DNA of 34,055 nt, taken from contig NZ_NVOY01000043.1 in the NCBI RefSeq assembly GCF_002551005.1, forward strand, positions 1 through 34,055. The letters are read 5' to 3'. Positions 1 to 8,489 of the stretch are shown here, in pieces. Positions within the stretch are counted from its first letter, which is position 1. Each line of letters starts with the position of its first letter. The position numbers and the translations under genes are program-made. The stretch is from Bacillus pseudomycoides. GTDB lineage: Bacteria; Bacillota; Bacilli; Bacillales; Bacillaceae_G. The notes beneath the pieces are model-generated. The model made no database searches, was not told where the DNA came from, and was given only the letters and a program-made list of their open reading frames with translations.

Positions 1-122
1 TTAAGTTGATGGATGTGTGGTGCTACCCCTATATGCTGAAAAATGAAAATGATGTATAGATTTAGAAAAAGTGTGCGAAAATGAGATAATAATAAAAATA
101 TGTAAAAATAAGGAGATGAAAA

Positions 123-941
123 ATGGGGATCCATGAGCATCATGCCCGGAATGGAAAAAGGTTATTTCTTTTTTCTATTTTTATATTTTTAATTGCTATT
201 ATAGCGTTTATCCTTGATTATGTTCGAGCGCCGCATTTTCAGTGGAACAAAGATACGATGCCTTTTATTAGTATGATTATAACGGCCTGTCTGCTTATGA
301 TTTATAGTTTTGTAGAAAGAGAGAGGGCAAAGAAAATTGGCACAACAATTTGTATCGAAGGGACATCGTCGCTCTTGCATCACCATCGATTCGTTGTACG
401 AAGAGAGGCATCTTTCGTAACCACTGTTACATACTTTTCGATGGATGGAAATACAATGGCTATTTTAAAAGAAGAATATGGAACAAACCTACAAAGACTA
501 TGGAAGATTTTCATATCGTTTTTTTTGAACGCATTGATTGAAAAACGTTTTGTTTTGTATAACGAACTGGGTGAAGCGATGCTGATTGTAAAACAAAAAG
601 CAGGCATGTCCTTTTCTTATACGTTTTATGACTTGGTGGGGAATAAGATTGGTGGATTGAAACAAATCTTAAGTTTAAAAAAGTTGAAGTGGCTCTTACT
701 GTCTGAGCATGATGAAGAAATTGGTGAAATTACTGGAGATTTGTATGCGAATATCCAAAAAGGACAATGGAATAATGGTAGTTCTATTGAAGTAAAAGAA
801 GATGCAATTCCAGTAGAAGCGATTGAATATTTTTCGGCTAGTGGCGGCTCGCTTGTTAATTTATCAGTGGTGGAACATGCGGAGTATGAGAAGGCTTTAT
901 ATTATGCCGTGGCTGCATTATTAACTTTGAAAAATAATTAG
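123..941 (+). CDS. Hypothetical membrane protein, 272 aa
   Basis: I do not recognise this protein with confidence. The start is supported by an AAGGAGATG ribosome binding site just upstream of ATG. Two hydrophobic segments lie near the N-terminus (about residues 14-36 and 46-64), followed by a soluble region of roughly 200 residues. Its middle part has alternating short beta-strand-like units (for example VLYNELGEAMLIVKQKAG and YDLVGNKIGGLKQ) that loosely recall LURP-one/Tubby-like beta repeats; this resemblance is weak and only a suggestion. The gene stands alone on the plus strand and ends in its own terminator, so it is probably monocistronic. No catalytic motif is evident. Confidence 0.75.
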   Translation: MGIHEHHARNGKRLFLFSIFIFLIAIIAFILDYVRAPHFQWNKDTMPFISMIITACLLMIYSFVERERAKKIGTTICIEGTSSLLHHHRFVVRREASFVTTVTYFSMDGNTMAILKEEYGTNLQRLWKIFISFFLNALIEKRFVLYNELGEAMLIVKQKAGMSFSYTFYDLVGNKIGGLKQILSLKKLKWLLLSEHDEEIGEITGDLYANIQKGQWNNGSSIEVKEDAIPVEAIEYFSASGGSLVNLSVVEHAEYEKALYYAVAALLTLKNN

Positions 942-950
942 ATATGGTGG

Positions 951-981
951 AGGCAGATGACATCGTACATCTGCCTTTTTT
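951..981 (+). terminator. Rho-independent terminator after the 123-941 gene
   Basis: GGCAGATG and CATCTGCC form an 8-bp perfect stem around an 8-nt loop, followed by a run of six T residues. It lies about 10 bases after the stop codon. Confidence 0.85.
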
Positions 982-1022
982 ACTTTACTAGCGGGTGGGG
1001 AAATATATATAAATCCATTTTC

Positions 1023-1178
1023 ATTTTTCGTCATAGAAATTGTGGTTATGAAAAATACAACATGATATGCTCTTGCTTTCTCCTTTTGTTTTAAACCTCG
1101 CACGTGGCAGGAAAGGGAACTGACCGCTCCTACGCGCGGCCAGATGCTCTCGTCCCCCCTGAAAAGAAGAGGGGTTTA
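1023..1178 (-). repeat. bcr-like repeat, copy 1 (full length)
   Basis: This ~155-bp intergenic block recurs at 7859-8010 (same orientation), at 13115-13268 and, shortened, at 26911-26997 (both opposite orientation). Shared landmarks are a purine/pyrimidine hairpin at one end (CCCC...GGGG), the word GCATCTGGCC (read on the minus strand), a GGCCGCG...GCGGTC-type hairpin, the word CTGCCACGTG, a TTTAAAACAAA block, and a GATTTATATGTTGAAAAA-like end. Length, intergenic placement and host fit the bcr1 class of B. cereus group repeats. In this copy the repeat reads in the same direction as pyk and starts about 27 bp after its stop. Confidence 0.8.
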
Positions 1179-1204
1179 TTGTTTGTTTATTTATAAGTTT
1201 TTCT

Positions 1205-2620
1205 TTATTCCACAACCTCAATTTTCAGCAGATTTGTTGTGCCACGTTCGTTAACAGGAACGCCTGCTGTTACGATGATGATATCTTGCAAAGAGACAAG
1301 CTGTTGTTCTTTAGCGTTAGTTATTGCTTGTTCAATTACTTCATCTGTCGTTTGTTTTGGGGCGGTGAAAAATGGGTGTACTCCCCATACGAGTGCGAGT
1401 TGCTGCATAACATATTGTTCAGATGTTGTTGCGATAATTGGAGTGTGCGGACGGTATTTGGAAATCATTTGTGCTGTATAACCGCTTTTCGTTGGTGTTA
1501 AAATTGCCTTTGCTTGTAAAGAATAAGCGGCTTGGACAGCAGCAGCTCCAATTGTTTCTGTTATTTGTTTGTAGTCATTGTGAAGTGATTGCGTTTGGTT
1601 TTGGAATAAAGAAGATTCTTCTACTTGCAGAGCAATTTTATCCATCATTTGTACGGCTTCTACTGGATATTCACCGGCAGCTGTCTCTCCTGAAAGCATA
1701 ATCGCATCTGTTCCATCAAAGATGGCGTTTGCTACATCGGATGCTTCCGCTCTTGTTGGTCTTGGATTTCTTTGCATAGAATCAAGCATTTGAGTTGCTG
1801 TAATGACTGGTTTTCCGAGTAGGTTACAAGTCTGAATCAATTGTTTTTGAATGATTGGTACATATTCTGCTGGGATTTCGATCCCCATATCACCGCGTGC
1901 AACCATAATCCCATCCACAACTTCTACGATTTCTTTTATATTATCAATTCCTTCTTGGTTTTCAATTTTTGCGATGATACGAATGTGCGAGGCGTTATGC
2001 GCTGCTAATATATCGCGTACTTCTAAAATATCCGTAGCTTTACGGACAAAAGAGACTGCGATGTAATCAACCTGTTGCTGTACGCCAAACAGAATGTCTT
2101 GTTTATCTTTTTCAGTAATACCTGGCAAGCGGATTTTTACATTTGGTACGTTTACGCCTTTATGATCTTTAATGATTCCGCCGTGTATAACTTTCGTTTG
2201 TAATTCACCATTATCTTTTGTTGTTACTTCTAGATCTAATAATCCATCATCAAGTAATAGATGAGATCCTACTTCTACATCGTCATATAGGCCTGCATAA
2301 GTGACAGAAAAACGTTTAGATGTTCCGAGCACTTTTTTCATGGAAACAGTAACTGTTTCCCCTTCAAGTAATTTTGCTTGTCCCCCTTCAAATTCATCTG
2401 TACGAATTTTTGGTCCTTTAATATCTTGTAAGAGCGCAATGTTCTTTTTGGAGGTTGCTGCAGCTTTTCGGATTGTATTGATTCGTACTTGATGTTCTTC
2501 GTGCGTTCCATGAGAGAAATTTAACCGAGCCACATTCATTCCAGACTCTAGTAAAGAAAGCAGTGTTTCGTATTGGTCACTTGCAGGTCCAATCGTGCAA
2601 ACAATTTTTGTTTTTCGCAT
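1205..2620 (-). CDS. pyk: Pyruvate kinase, short form (471 aa)
   Basis: Pyruvate kinase converts phosphoenolpyruvate and ADP to pyruvate and ATP, the last step of glycolysis. Residues 1-10 give the conserved RKTKIVCTIGPAS start. The catalytic-lysine signature IRIIAKIENQEG, the substrate segment MVARGDMGIEIP, ITATQMLDSM, and DGTDAIMLSGETAAGEYP are all intact, followed by a complete C-terminal regulatory alpha/beta domain. The protein stops at 471 residues, whereas the main Bacillus pyruvate kinase (about 585 aa, next to pfkA) has an extra PEP-utiliser-like domain at its C-terminus. This is therefore a complete paralogue of the short type, not a truncation. A strong AGGAGGAATT site precedes the ATG. 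It is transcribed divergently from pflB, which suggests a role in fermentative pyruvate supply; that is inference. Confidence 0.95.
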   Translation of the reverse strand: MRKTKIVCTIGPASDQYETLLSLLESGMNVARLNFSHGTHEEHQVRINTIRKAAATSKKNIALLQDIKGPKIRTDEFEGGQAKLLEGETVTVSMKKVLGTSKRFSVTYAGLYDDVEVGSHLLLDDGLLDLEVTTKDNGELQTKVIHGGIIKDHKGVNVPNVKIRLPGITEKDKQDILFGVQQQVDYIAVSFVRKATDILEVRDILAAHNASHIRIIAKIENQEGIDNIKEIVEVVDGIMVARGDMGIEIPAEYVPIIQKQLIQTCNLLGKPVITATQMLDSMQRNPRPTRAEASDVANAIFDGTDAIMLSGETAAGEYPVEAVQMMDKIALQVEESSLFQNQTQSLHNDYKQITETIGAAAVQAAYSLQAKAILTPTKSGYTAQMISKYRPHTPIIATTSEQYVMQQLALVWGVHPFFTAPKQTTDEVIEQAITNAKEQQLVSLQDIIIVTAGVPVNERGTTNLLKIEVVE

Positions 2621-2825
2621 ATCAAATTCCTCCTATTTATAGAAGTTTCACTATATTATGTTGGCACAGGGGTGTGTACTTCATGTATACGTATGTAATT
2701 TGTTTTAGTTAATGTTAAAAGTGTTGTTTTCGGATATTTTGATAAGTTTGAAGAGGTTATCATATGTGATAGAAGAACTTGATGTTCGAGGTGATTTTCA
2801 TGATAGAGGACGTAAGCGAGAAATA

Positions 2826-2869
2826 GAATGAAAAAAGGTGTACCGAAACAGGTGCAACTTTTTTCATTC
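2826..2869. terminator. Long bidirectional hairpin (orphan terminator-like)
   Basis: Arms begin GAATGAAAAAAG and end CTTTTTTCATTC, and pair over about 19 positions with one mismatch and one G-U pair around a short GAAAC loop. The A/T arms give a T tract on either strand, so it would work as a bidirectional terminator. No recognisable gene ends next to it. Confidence 0.6.
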
Positions 2870-3042
2870 TGTTTCAAAAATACTATAACAGAACAAAAAT
2901 AGGGAGTATTACAGTTTACAATAGGTATGACTCTGATATTACAGGGAATGATTCCTTTATTGGAATTCAAAACAATAAAATTACTAAAAGAGGGTTAATT
3001 TAACAATGTTTGTAGCGGTGTTTCCACTGCGTCGATAGTAGT

Positions 3043-3060
3043 TTGTGTAATTATTCACAA
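3043..3060. promoter_or_regulatory. Rex/Fnr-like operator upstream of pflB
   Basis: TTGTGTAATTATTCACAA differs at one position from the Firmicute Rex consensus TTGTGAA-N4-TTCACAA. It also matches the Fnr/Crp-type TGTGA-N6-TCACA with one mismatch. Both regulators are known to control anaerobic metabolism, which fits pyruvate formate-lyase downstream. If the TATTCT at 3101-3106 is the -10, the site centre falls near -61.5, a usual class I activator position. Which protein binds cannot be told from sequence. Confidence 0.7.
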
Positions 3061-3170
3061 ACATGTCACAACTTAAACGTTCACTTTTTCAAAAAAGTAG
3101 TATTCTAAATACGTAAGTTGTTATATAAAAAATCTAAGTCCTGTACTAATCAAAAATGGAGGAGATTAGG

Positions 3171-5420
3171 ATGACTGAAGTATTAGAAAATGTAAAAAAT
3201 GCATGGGAAAACTTTAAAGGTGAAAAGTGGAAAGCAGAGATTGATGTCCGCGACTTCATTTTAAATAATGTAAACGTTTACCAGGGGGATGATTCCTTCT
3301 TAGTTGGAGCAACAGAAGCGACGAAACAACTTTGGGATCAAGTAATGGATTTAACGAAACAAGAACGTGACAATGGCGGAGTTCTTGACATGGATACGAA
3401 AATTGTTTCTTCTATTACATCACATGACCCAGGATATTTAAATAAAGATATTGAAAAAGTAGTTGGTTTCCAAACTGACAAGCCATTTAAGCGTTCATTA
3501 CAACCATTCGGTGGTATTCGTATGGCAGAGCTAGCTTGTGAGTCTTATGGATATGAAATGGACAAAGAACTAAGCCGTATTTTCAGAGACTGGCGTAAAA
3601 CGCATAACCAAGGCGTATTCGATGCTTATACTCCTGAAATGAGAGCAGCTCGTAAATCTGGCGTTATTACAGGTCTTCCAGATGCATATGGACGTGGTCG
3701 TATTATTGGTGACTATCGCCGCGTTGCATTATACGGTGTAGATCGTTTAATCAAAGCGAAAAAAGAAGATTTGAATTTAACTGGCGGTGTAATGAGCGAA
3801 GAGACAATGCGTTTACGCGAAGAATTATCTGAGCAAATTCGTGCCCTTCAAGAATTAAAACAAATGGCAGCTTCTCACGGTTTTGATATTTCTAAACCAG
3901 CAACAAATGCACAAGAAGCATTCCAATGGTTATATTTTGCTTATCTTGCAGCAATTAAAGAACAAAATGGTGCAGCAATGAGTCTTGGCCGTACATCTAC
4001 TTTCTTAGATATCTTTATCGAAAGAGATTTAGTAAACGGTACATTAACAGAAGAAGAAGCACAAGAAATTGTGGATCACTTCATTATGAAATTACGTCTT
4101 GTGAAATTTGCAAGAACACCTGATTATAATGAATTATTCTCTGGTGATCCAACTTGGGTAACAGAATCTATCGGTGGTATTTCACTTGATGGTCGTCCGT
4201 TAGTAACGAAAAACTCATTCCGTTTCTTGCATACATTAGACAACTTAGGACCAGCTCCAGAACCAAACTTAACAGTTCTTTGGTCTAAACAATTACCGCA
4301 GGGCTTTAAAAACTACTGTGCAAAAATGTCTATTAAAACATCTGCAATTCAATATGAAAATGATGACATTATGCGCCCAGAGTACGGTGATGATTACGGT
4401 ATTGCTTGTTGTGTATCTGCAATGAGAATTGGTAAGCAAATGCAGTTCTTCGGAGCTCGTGCAAACTTAGCTAAGACACTATTATATGCAATTAATGGCG
4501 GTAAAGATGAAAAATCAAAAGAACAAGTTGGACCTGAATTTGCACCTATCACTTCTGAAGTGTTAGATTATGAAGAAGTAATGCGTAAATTTGATGTGAC
4601 AATGGAATGGCTAGCAGGTTTATATTTAAACACATTAAATGTTATCCATTATATGCACGATAAATATAGCTATGAACGCATTGAAATGGCACTTCATGAT
4701 ACAGAGATTCTTCGTACAATGGCAACAGGCATTGCCGGATTATCAGTAGTAGCTGACTCTTTAAGTGCAATTAAATATGCGAAAGTAAAACCAATCCGTG
4801 ATGAAAATGGTATCGCAGTTGACTTTGAAATTGAAGGGGATTTCCCTAAATACGGTAACAATGATGATCGTGTAGATGAAATTGCAGTCAATCTTGTAAA
4901 AACATTTATGAACAAACTTCGTAAACATAAAACATACCGTAATTCTGTTCATACAATGTCAATTTTAACGATTACTTCTAACGTTGTATACGGTAAGAAA
5001 ACTGGTAATACTCCAGACGGTCGTCGTACTGGCGAACCATTTGCACCAGGTGCAAACCCAATGCACGGTCGCGATACAAAAGGAGCACTAGCATCATTGT
5101 TATCTGTTGCAAAATTACCATATGAAGATGCACAAGATGGTATTTCTAATACATTCTCTATTATTCCAAAAGCGCTTGGAAAAGAAGAAGATGTACAAGT
5201 TAAAAACTTAGTATCTATGCTTGATGGATATGCAGTAAAAGAAGGTCATCACTTAAATATTAACGTGTTTAACCGTGACACATTAATGGATGCAATGGAA
5301 CATCCTGAAAAATATCCACAATTAACAATTCGTGTATCTGGTTATGCGGTTAACTTCATTAAATTGACTCGTGAACAACAAATTGACGTTATTAACCGTA
5401 CAATGCACGAAAGTATGTAA
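3171..5420 (+). CDS. pflB: Formate acetyltransferase (pyruvate formate-lyase)
   Basis: This glycyl-radical enzyme converts pyruvate and CoA to acetyl-CoA and formate in anaerobic metabolism. The adjacent active-site cysteines are Cys413-Cys414 in IACCVSAM. The radical glycine lies in RVSGYAVNF near residue 724, 26 residues from the end. The length of 749 aa is normal for the family. I choose ATG 3171 (MTEVLENV) because GGAGGAG lies just upstream; an ATG at 3156 sits inside that ribosome binding site and would add five residues. The activating enzyme pflA follows after 66 bp. A Rex/Fnr-like site upstream suggests induction when oxygen is low or NADH is high. Confidence 0.97.
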   Translation: MTEVLENVKNAWENFKGEKWKAEIDVRDFILNNVNVYQGDDSFLVGATEATKQLWDQVMDLTKQERDNGGVLDMDTKIVSSITSHDPGYLNKDIEKVVGFQTDKPFKRSLQPFGGIRMAELACESYGYEMDKELSRIFRDWRKTHNQGVFDAYTPEMRAARKSGVITGLPDAYGRGRIIGDYRRVALYGVDRLIKAKKEDLNLTGGVMSEETMRLREELSEQIRALQELKQMAASHGFDISKPATNAQEAFQWLYFAYLAAIKEQNGAAMSLGRTSTFLDIFIERDLVNGTLTEEEAQEIVDHFIMKLRLVKFARTPDYNELFSGDPTWVTESIGGISLDGRPLVTKNSFRFLHTLDNLGPAPEPNLTVLWSKQLPQGFKNYCAKMSIKTSAIQYENDDIMRPEYGDDYGIACCVSAMRIGKQMQFFGARANLAKTLLYAINGGKDEKSKEQVGPEFAPITSEVLDYEEVMRKFDVTMEWLAGLYLNTLNVIHYMHDKYSYERIEMALHDTEILRTMATGIAGLSVVADSLSAIKYAKVKPIRDENGIAVDFEIEGDFPKYGNNDDRVDEIAVNLVKTFMNKLRKHKTYRNSVHTMSILTITSNVVYGKKTGNTPDGRRTGEPFAPGANPMHGRDTKGALASLLSVAKLPYEDAQDGISNTFSIIPKALGKEEDVQVKNLVSMLDGYAVKEGHHLNINVFNRDTLMDAMEHPEKYPQLTIRVSGYAVNFIKLTREQQIDVINRTMHESM

Positions 5421-5431
5421 GGAAAAGGTTT

Positions 5432-5466
5432 CCCTCTGCTTTTCATAAAGACAGAGGGGGGCTGTT
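5432..5466 (+). terminator. Hairpin between pflB and pflA
   Basis: CCCTCTG and CAGAGGG form a 7-bp stem with a 13-nt loop. The following GCTGTTTTAAT is a poor T tract, so this probably attenuates or protects the pflB 3' end and still allows read-through into pflA. Confidence 0.6.
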
Positions 5467-5486
5467 TTAATAGAGGAGGAAGTAAC

Positions 5487-6218
5487 ATGGTAAAAGGAAG
5501 AATTCATTCTGTTGAGTCTTGTGGTACTGTTGACGGTCCAGGAATCCGTTATGTCATATTTACGCAAGGGTGTTTACTACGTTGTCAATATTGTCATAAT
5601 GCGGATACGTGGGAGATCGGTAAAGGGAAAGAAATAACAGTTGAAGAAGTGATGCAGGATGTTACATGTTACCTTCCTTTTATTGAAGCTTCTGGCGGCG
5701 GTATTACAGTAAGTGGCGGGGAGCCACTATTGCAGTTAGACTTTTTGACTGAGTTGTTTAAGAAATGTAAAGAGATCGGCATTCATACAACAATTGATTC
5801 TTCAGGAGGGTGCTATTCTGAAGATGAAGAATTCCAAAGAAAACTAGATATTTTGATGGAATATACAGATTTGGTATTACTTGACTTAAAACATATTGAT
5901 TCAAAAAAACATCGTAAATTAACAGGCAAACCGAACGAACATATTTTACAATTTGCTCGTTATTTATCAGATAAAAAGAAATCAATTTGGGTACGTCATG
6001 TACTTGTACCTGGAGTTACTGATAGTACAGAGGACTTAGAAAAGCTCGGAGCCTTTATTCAAAGTCTTGATAATGTACAAAAGGTAGAAGTTTTGCCGTA
6101 TCATAAGTTAGGGGTCTATAAATGGGAGGCACTAGGTCATAAATATCCTCTTGAAGGAGTAGAGCCTCCAACGGAAGAATGCATTCAAAAAGCAAAGAAT
6201 ATTTTAGCAGCAGTCTAA
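5487..6218 (+). CDS. pflA: Pyruvate formate-lyase-activating enzyme
   Basis: This radical SAM enzyme abstracts a hydrogen from the pflB glycine to make the active radical. The [4Fe-4S] motif CxxxCxxC is Cys29, Cys33 and Cys36 in [11 protein letters not shown]. The N-terminal [15 protein letters not shown] is the usual PflA opening, and [15 protein letters not shown] is the SAM-binding glycine-rich segment. At 243 aa it has typical PflA length with no extra ferredoxin insert. A GAGGAGG site sits 8 bp before the ATG. It follows pflB directly and shares its transcription, perhaps reduced by the intervening hairpin. Confidence 0.97.
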   Translation: MVKGRIHSVESCGTVDGPGIRYVIFTQGCLLRCQYCHNADTWEIGKGKEITVEEVMQDVTCYLPFIEASGGGITVSGGEPLLQLDFLTELFKKCKEIGIHTTIDSSGGCYSEDEEFQRKLDILMEYTDLVLLDLKHIDSKKHRKLTGKPNEHILQFARYLSDKKKSIWVRHVLVPGVTDSTEDLEKLGAFIQSLDNVQKVEVLPYHKLGVYKWEALGHKYPLEGVEPPTEECIQKAKNILAAV

Positions 6219-6241
6219 TCCAATTGTGGATTAGGCTTTTT
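6215..6241 (+). terminator. pflA terminator overlapping the stop codon
   Basis: CTAATCCA and TGGATTAG form an 8-bp perfect stem with a 4-nt loop, followed by GCTTTTTGCTTTC. The left arm contains the TAA stop of pflA. Confidence 0.8.
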
Positions 6242-6625
6242 GCTTTCTTTCGATAAATAGTAGAGCAAATATAAGGAAAAGAGTATACTTATATTATATA
6301 ATGACTATTTTTGTAAAGAAATGATATGGATAAATTTACAAAAATGTAAAGGGAAAACGAAACAATAGAAAGAATTAAGAAATAGTGTAGTGCGTATCAT
6401 GAAGTATAGATGCCAAGTTATTGCGAAAGCAGTTATGGGAAAGTATAATGTTAAGATATGAGCAGATGGGATTAAGGGGTCAATAACATATGCTTTGTAT
6501 ATCCACGACAGGTACATATCCAGCGGAAATTCGTTGGAGTTCAAACTTGCAAAATTATAAGGAAATTGTTTTTTATATTGTATATATGCAATATAAAGGA
6601 CCGAAAAAGCTAGGAGTGGATTTGT
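6219..6625 (+). other. pflA-ugtP intergenic region (about 400 bp)
   Basis: I see no convincing gene here. After the pflA terminator the stretch is AT-rich and must hold the ugtP promoter. A perfect 7-bp inverted repeat, TATATTG-N8-CAATATA (6574-6595), lies just upstream of the ugtP ribosome binding site and could be an operator or overlap a -10. A 79-codon minus-strand frame at 6305-6544 has no ribosome binding site and is judged spurious. Confidence 0.5.
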
Positions 6626-7789
6626 TTGATTAAAAACCCCAAGGTTTTAATATTAACAGCACATTACGGTAACGGTCATGTACAAGTGGCAAAAACATTA
6701 GAACAAACATTTCGTCAAAGAGGACTTAAGGATGTAATTGTATGCGATCTTTTTAGTGAATCACATCCTGTCATAACAGACATTACAAAATATTTATATT
6801 TAAAAAGTTATACAATTGGGAAAGAGCTATACCGCTTATTTTATTATGGTGTTGAAAAAATTTACGATAAAAAAATCGCATCATGGTATGCCAATTTTGG
6901 GCGAAAACGTTTAAAAGCGATATTACAAGCTGAAAAACCCGATATTGTTATTAATACATTTCCAATCATTGCGGTGCCAGAGTTAAAAAAACAAACAGGT
7001 ATTTCTATTCCTGTTTATAATGTACTTACTGATTTTTGCTTGCATAAAATATGGATTCACGGAGAAGTGGATCGTTATTTTGTCGCAACAGATTATGTAA
7101 AGAACATTATGATAGAAGTAGGGGTACCTGCTGAGCAAATTGTAGAAACAGGGATTCCGATTCGGAAAAACTTTGAAGCATCTGTTAATGTAGAAGCCCT
7201 GTATGATAAGTATAATTTGTCACGAGACAAAAAGACTTTACTTATTGTGGCAGGGGCACATGGAGTGTTAGGAAGTGTAAAAGAGTTATGTCAGTCCTTT
7301 CTATCAGTTCCTAATCTGCAGATTGCTGTAGTTTGTGGGAAAAATAAAGCATTGCAAGACGGTTTGCTACAACTACAAGAAAGCAATCCAGATGCATTAA
7401 AAGTATTCGGTTATGTAGAGAATATTGATGAGCTGTTTCGTATTACCTCTTGTATGATTACGAAACCAGGAGGAATTACATTAAGTGAAGCAGCAGCTTT
7501 GCAAGTACCTGTCGTTTTATATAAACCAGTACCAGGACAAGAAAATGAAAATGCGAAGTATTTTGAAAAACAAGGTGCAGCGGTTGTTATTCGTGAAGAT
7601 CATGAAATCTTTCCGAAAACGAAAGAATTATTGCAAGATGATATGAAGTTATTGCAAATGAAAGAAGCGATGAAACGCATTTATCGTCCGGAACCAGCGT
7701 TTCATATAGTGGATTCTATTTTAGAGGAAAATCACGTGCGGGTGCATACACCGGTACGCTCACCAGCCCTTGTACAGTCTTTTACTTAA
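6626..7789 (+). CDS. ugtP: Processive diacylglycerol beta-glucosyltransferase
   Basis: UgtP transfers glucose from UDP-glucose to diacylglycerol, making mono- and oligoglucosyl-diacylglycerol, the membrane anchor of lipoteichoic acid. In B. subtilis it also helps couple nutrition to cell size. The N-terminal [12 protein letters not shown] is the glycolipid-synthase (GT28/MGDG type) acceptor-domain motif, and the C-terminal [20 protein letters not shown] with QENENA is the nucleotide-sugar binding region. The length of 387 aa matches the family. Translation starts at TTG (6626), nine bases after TAGGAG; no ATG fits better. It is monocistronic with its own terminator. Confidence 0.93.
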   Translation: MIKNPKVLILTAHYGNGHVQVAKTLEQTFRQRGLKDVIVCDLFSESHPVITDITKYLYLKSYTIGKELYRLFYYGVEKIYDKKIASWYANFGRKRLKAILQAEKPDIVINTFPIIAVPELKKQTGISIPVYNVLTDFCLHKIWIHGEVDRYFVATDYVKNIMIEVGVPAEQIVETGIPIRKNFEASVNVEALYDKYNLSRDKKTLLIVAGAHGVLGSVKELCQSFLSVPNLQIAVVCGKNKALQDGLLQLQESNPDALKVFGYVENIDELFRITSCMITKPGGITLSEAAALQVPVVLYKPVPGQENENAKYFEKQGAAVVIREDHEIFPKTKELLQDDMKLLQMKEAMKRIYRPEPAFHIVDSILEENHVRVHTPVRSPALVQSFT

Positions 7790-7794
7790 TATAA

Positions 7795-7829
7795 GAGCCT
7801 CTTTTCTATCTGTAGAAGGAGGTTTTTTT
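7795..7829 (+). terminator. ugtP terminator
   Basis: CCTCTTTTCTA pairs with TAGAAGGAGG with one bulge and a short loop, followed by seven T residues. Confidence 0.8.
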
Positions 7830-7858
7830 CGTTGTTTCGTTTATATAACTCCATTTTA

Positions 7859-8010
7859 ATTTTTCAACATATAAATTGCTGCTATGAGGATACAACATGA
7901 GCGCTACTGGCTTTCTCTCTTTGTTTTAAACCGCGCATGTGGCAGGAAAAGGCGCTGACTGCTTCTATGCCCGGCCAGATGCTCTTGTCCCTTAAAAAAG
8001 AAAGGGGTTC
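7859..8010 (-). repeat. bcr-like repeat, copy 2 (full length)
   Basis: Same block and orientation as the repeat at 1023-1178: TTTTCAACATATAAAT end, TACAACATGA, TTTGTTTTAAACCGCGCATG, GTGGCAGGAAAAGGCGCTGA, CGGCCAGATGCTC and a CCCTT...AAGGGG hairpin at the far end. It lies antisense to ugtP, about 30 bp after its terminator. Confidence 0.8.
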
Positions 8011-8071
8011 TGTGTCGTTTTTTTACTTATATTAAAAAACGGAGAAGAGAGATTGTTTGTAGAATTACACT

Positions 8072-8262
8072 TTATCCACAAAAGAATTCGCTTTCAATAT
8101 ACAGTAAACTTAAAATATTAACAAAAGTATCCACAATATCCACAAGTTTTAGTAAAAGTATCCACAAATCAAACAAACTCACTGTGGTTAAATTCCTCTT
8201 TTATAGGAAAGATATTCGGATTTATACACATTTTTCGTTTTTTGTGGATAAAGTTTTCCACA
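8072..8262. promoter_or_regulatory. Cluster of DnaA-box-like 9-mers
   Basis: Three exact matches to TTATNCACA occur: TTATCCACA at 8072-8080, TTATACACA at 8222-8230, and TTATCCACA on the minus strand at 8243-8251. Five more differ at one base: 8127-8135 (GTATCCACA), 8136-8144 (ATATCCACA), 8158-8166 (GTATCCACA), 8183-8191 (minus, TTAACCACA) and 8254-8262 (TTTTCCACA). Clusters of this density occur at oriC and at DnaA-titrating or DnaA-regulated sites. No dnaA or dnaN gene is nearby, so this is not the usual oriC. Function is inferred, not shown. Confidence 0.65.
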
Positions 8263-8292
8263 AAAAAACTACCTCTTCTGAACAAGAGGTAG
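8262..8292 (-). terminator. yfhE terminator (minus strand)
   Basis: Read on the minus strand, CTACCTCTT and AAGAGGTAG form a perfect 9-bp stem with a 6-nt loop, followed by seven T residues. Its T tract overlaps the last DnaA-box-like word. Confidence 0.85.
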
Positions 8293-8299
8293 CTGTATG

Positions 8300-8422
8300 T
8301 TAATAAATGCCTTTTGGTTTATATCCAGCTGCACGATCTGCTCTTTTAAATTCACGTTGATAGAGAACTTCTTGTGTGCTAGATAATTTACTTTTCGTTT
8401 TTTCACGTCTTTTCTTATCCAT
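8300..8422 (-). CDS. yfhE: YfhE-family small protein (40 aa)
   Basis: This tiny gene encodes 40 residues, beginning MDKKRREKTKSKLSSTQEV and ending RAAGYKPKGIY. It matches my recollection of the Bacillus YfhE family (short, lysine/arginine-rich, with the STQEV...REFKRADRA core). An AGGTGA ribosome binding site lies 8-13 bases upstream of the ATG, and a strong terminator follows the stop. The function is unknown. Its place just before yfhF-recX-yfhH matches the B. subtilis yfh order, which supports it as a real gene. Confidence 0.85.
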   Translation of the reverse strand: MDKKRREKTKSKLSSTQEVLYQREFKRADRAAGYKPKGIY

Positions 8423-8489
8423 TCCAGTTCACCTCATGTCATAAAGTCATTACCTATCGTTACCAATGACAGAGGGAGATATACATAGA

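Larger units (their letters stand above)
2621..3155. other. Divergent pyk/pflB intergenic region (535 bp)
   Basis: This stretch holds the upstream regions of both pyk and pflB. It contains a long near-perfect hairpin (2826-2869), a Rex/Fnr-like operator (3043-3060) and a candidate pflB -10 TATTCT at 3101-3106. A 104-codon open frame on the minus strand (2656-2970) lacks a ribosome binding site, has composition unlike the neighbouring genes and spans the hairpin, so I treat it as non-coding. Confidence 0.6.
8011..8299. other. Gene-free stretch between repeat copy 2 and yfhE
   Basis: No gene is evident. The stretch is occupied by the DnaA-box-like cluster (8072-8262), an 11-bp inverted repeat (8238-8267) and the yfhE terminator. 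It is distinctly richer in the word TCCACA and its complement than the surrounding DNA. Confidence 0.7.

Noticed and set aside
2656-2970. 104-codon open frame on the minus strand between pyk and pflB
   Set aside because: It has no ribosome binding site, an unusual His/Thr/Cys-rich composition, and spans a strong hairpin; it resembles no family I know.
3156-3170. ATG 3156 as the pflB start
   Set aside because: It lies inside the GGAGGAG ribosome binding site and has none of its own; ATG 3171 is well placed.
6305-6544. 79-codon minus-strand frame between pflA and ugtP
   Set aside because: No ribosome binding site; the Phe/Ile-rich translation is what AT-rich non-coding DNA gives.
8072-8262. 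Chromosomal origin oriC
   Set aside because: No dnaA, dnaN, rpmH or AT-rich unwinding trio is nearby and the surrounding genes are the yfh-yga region.
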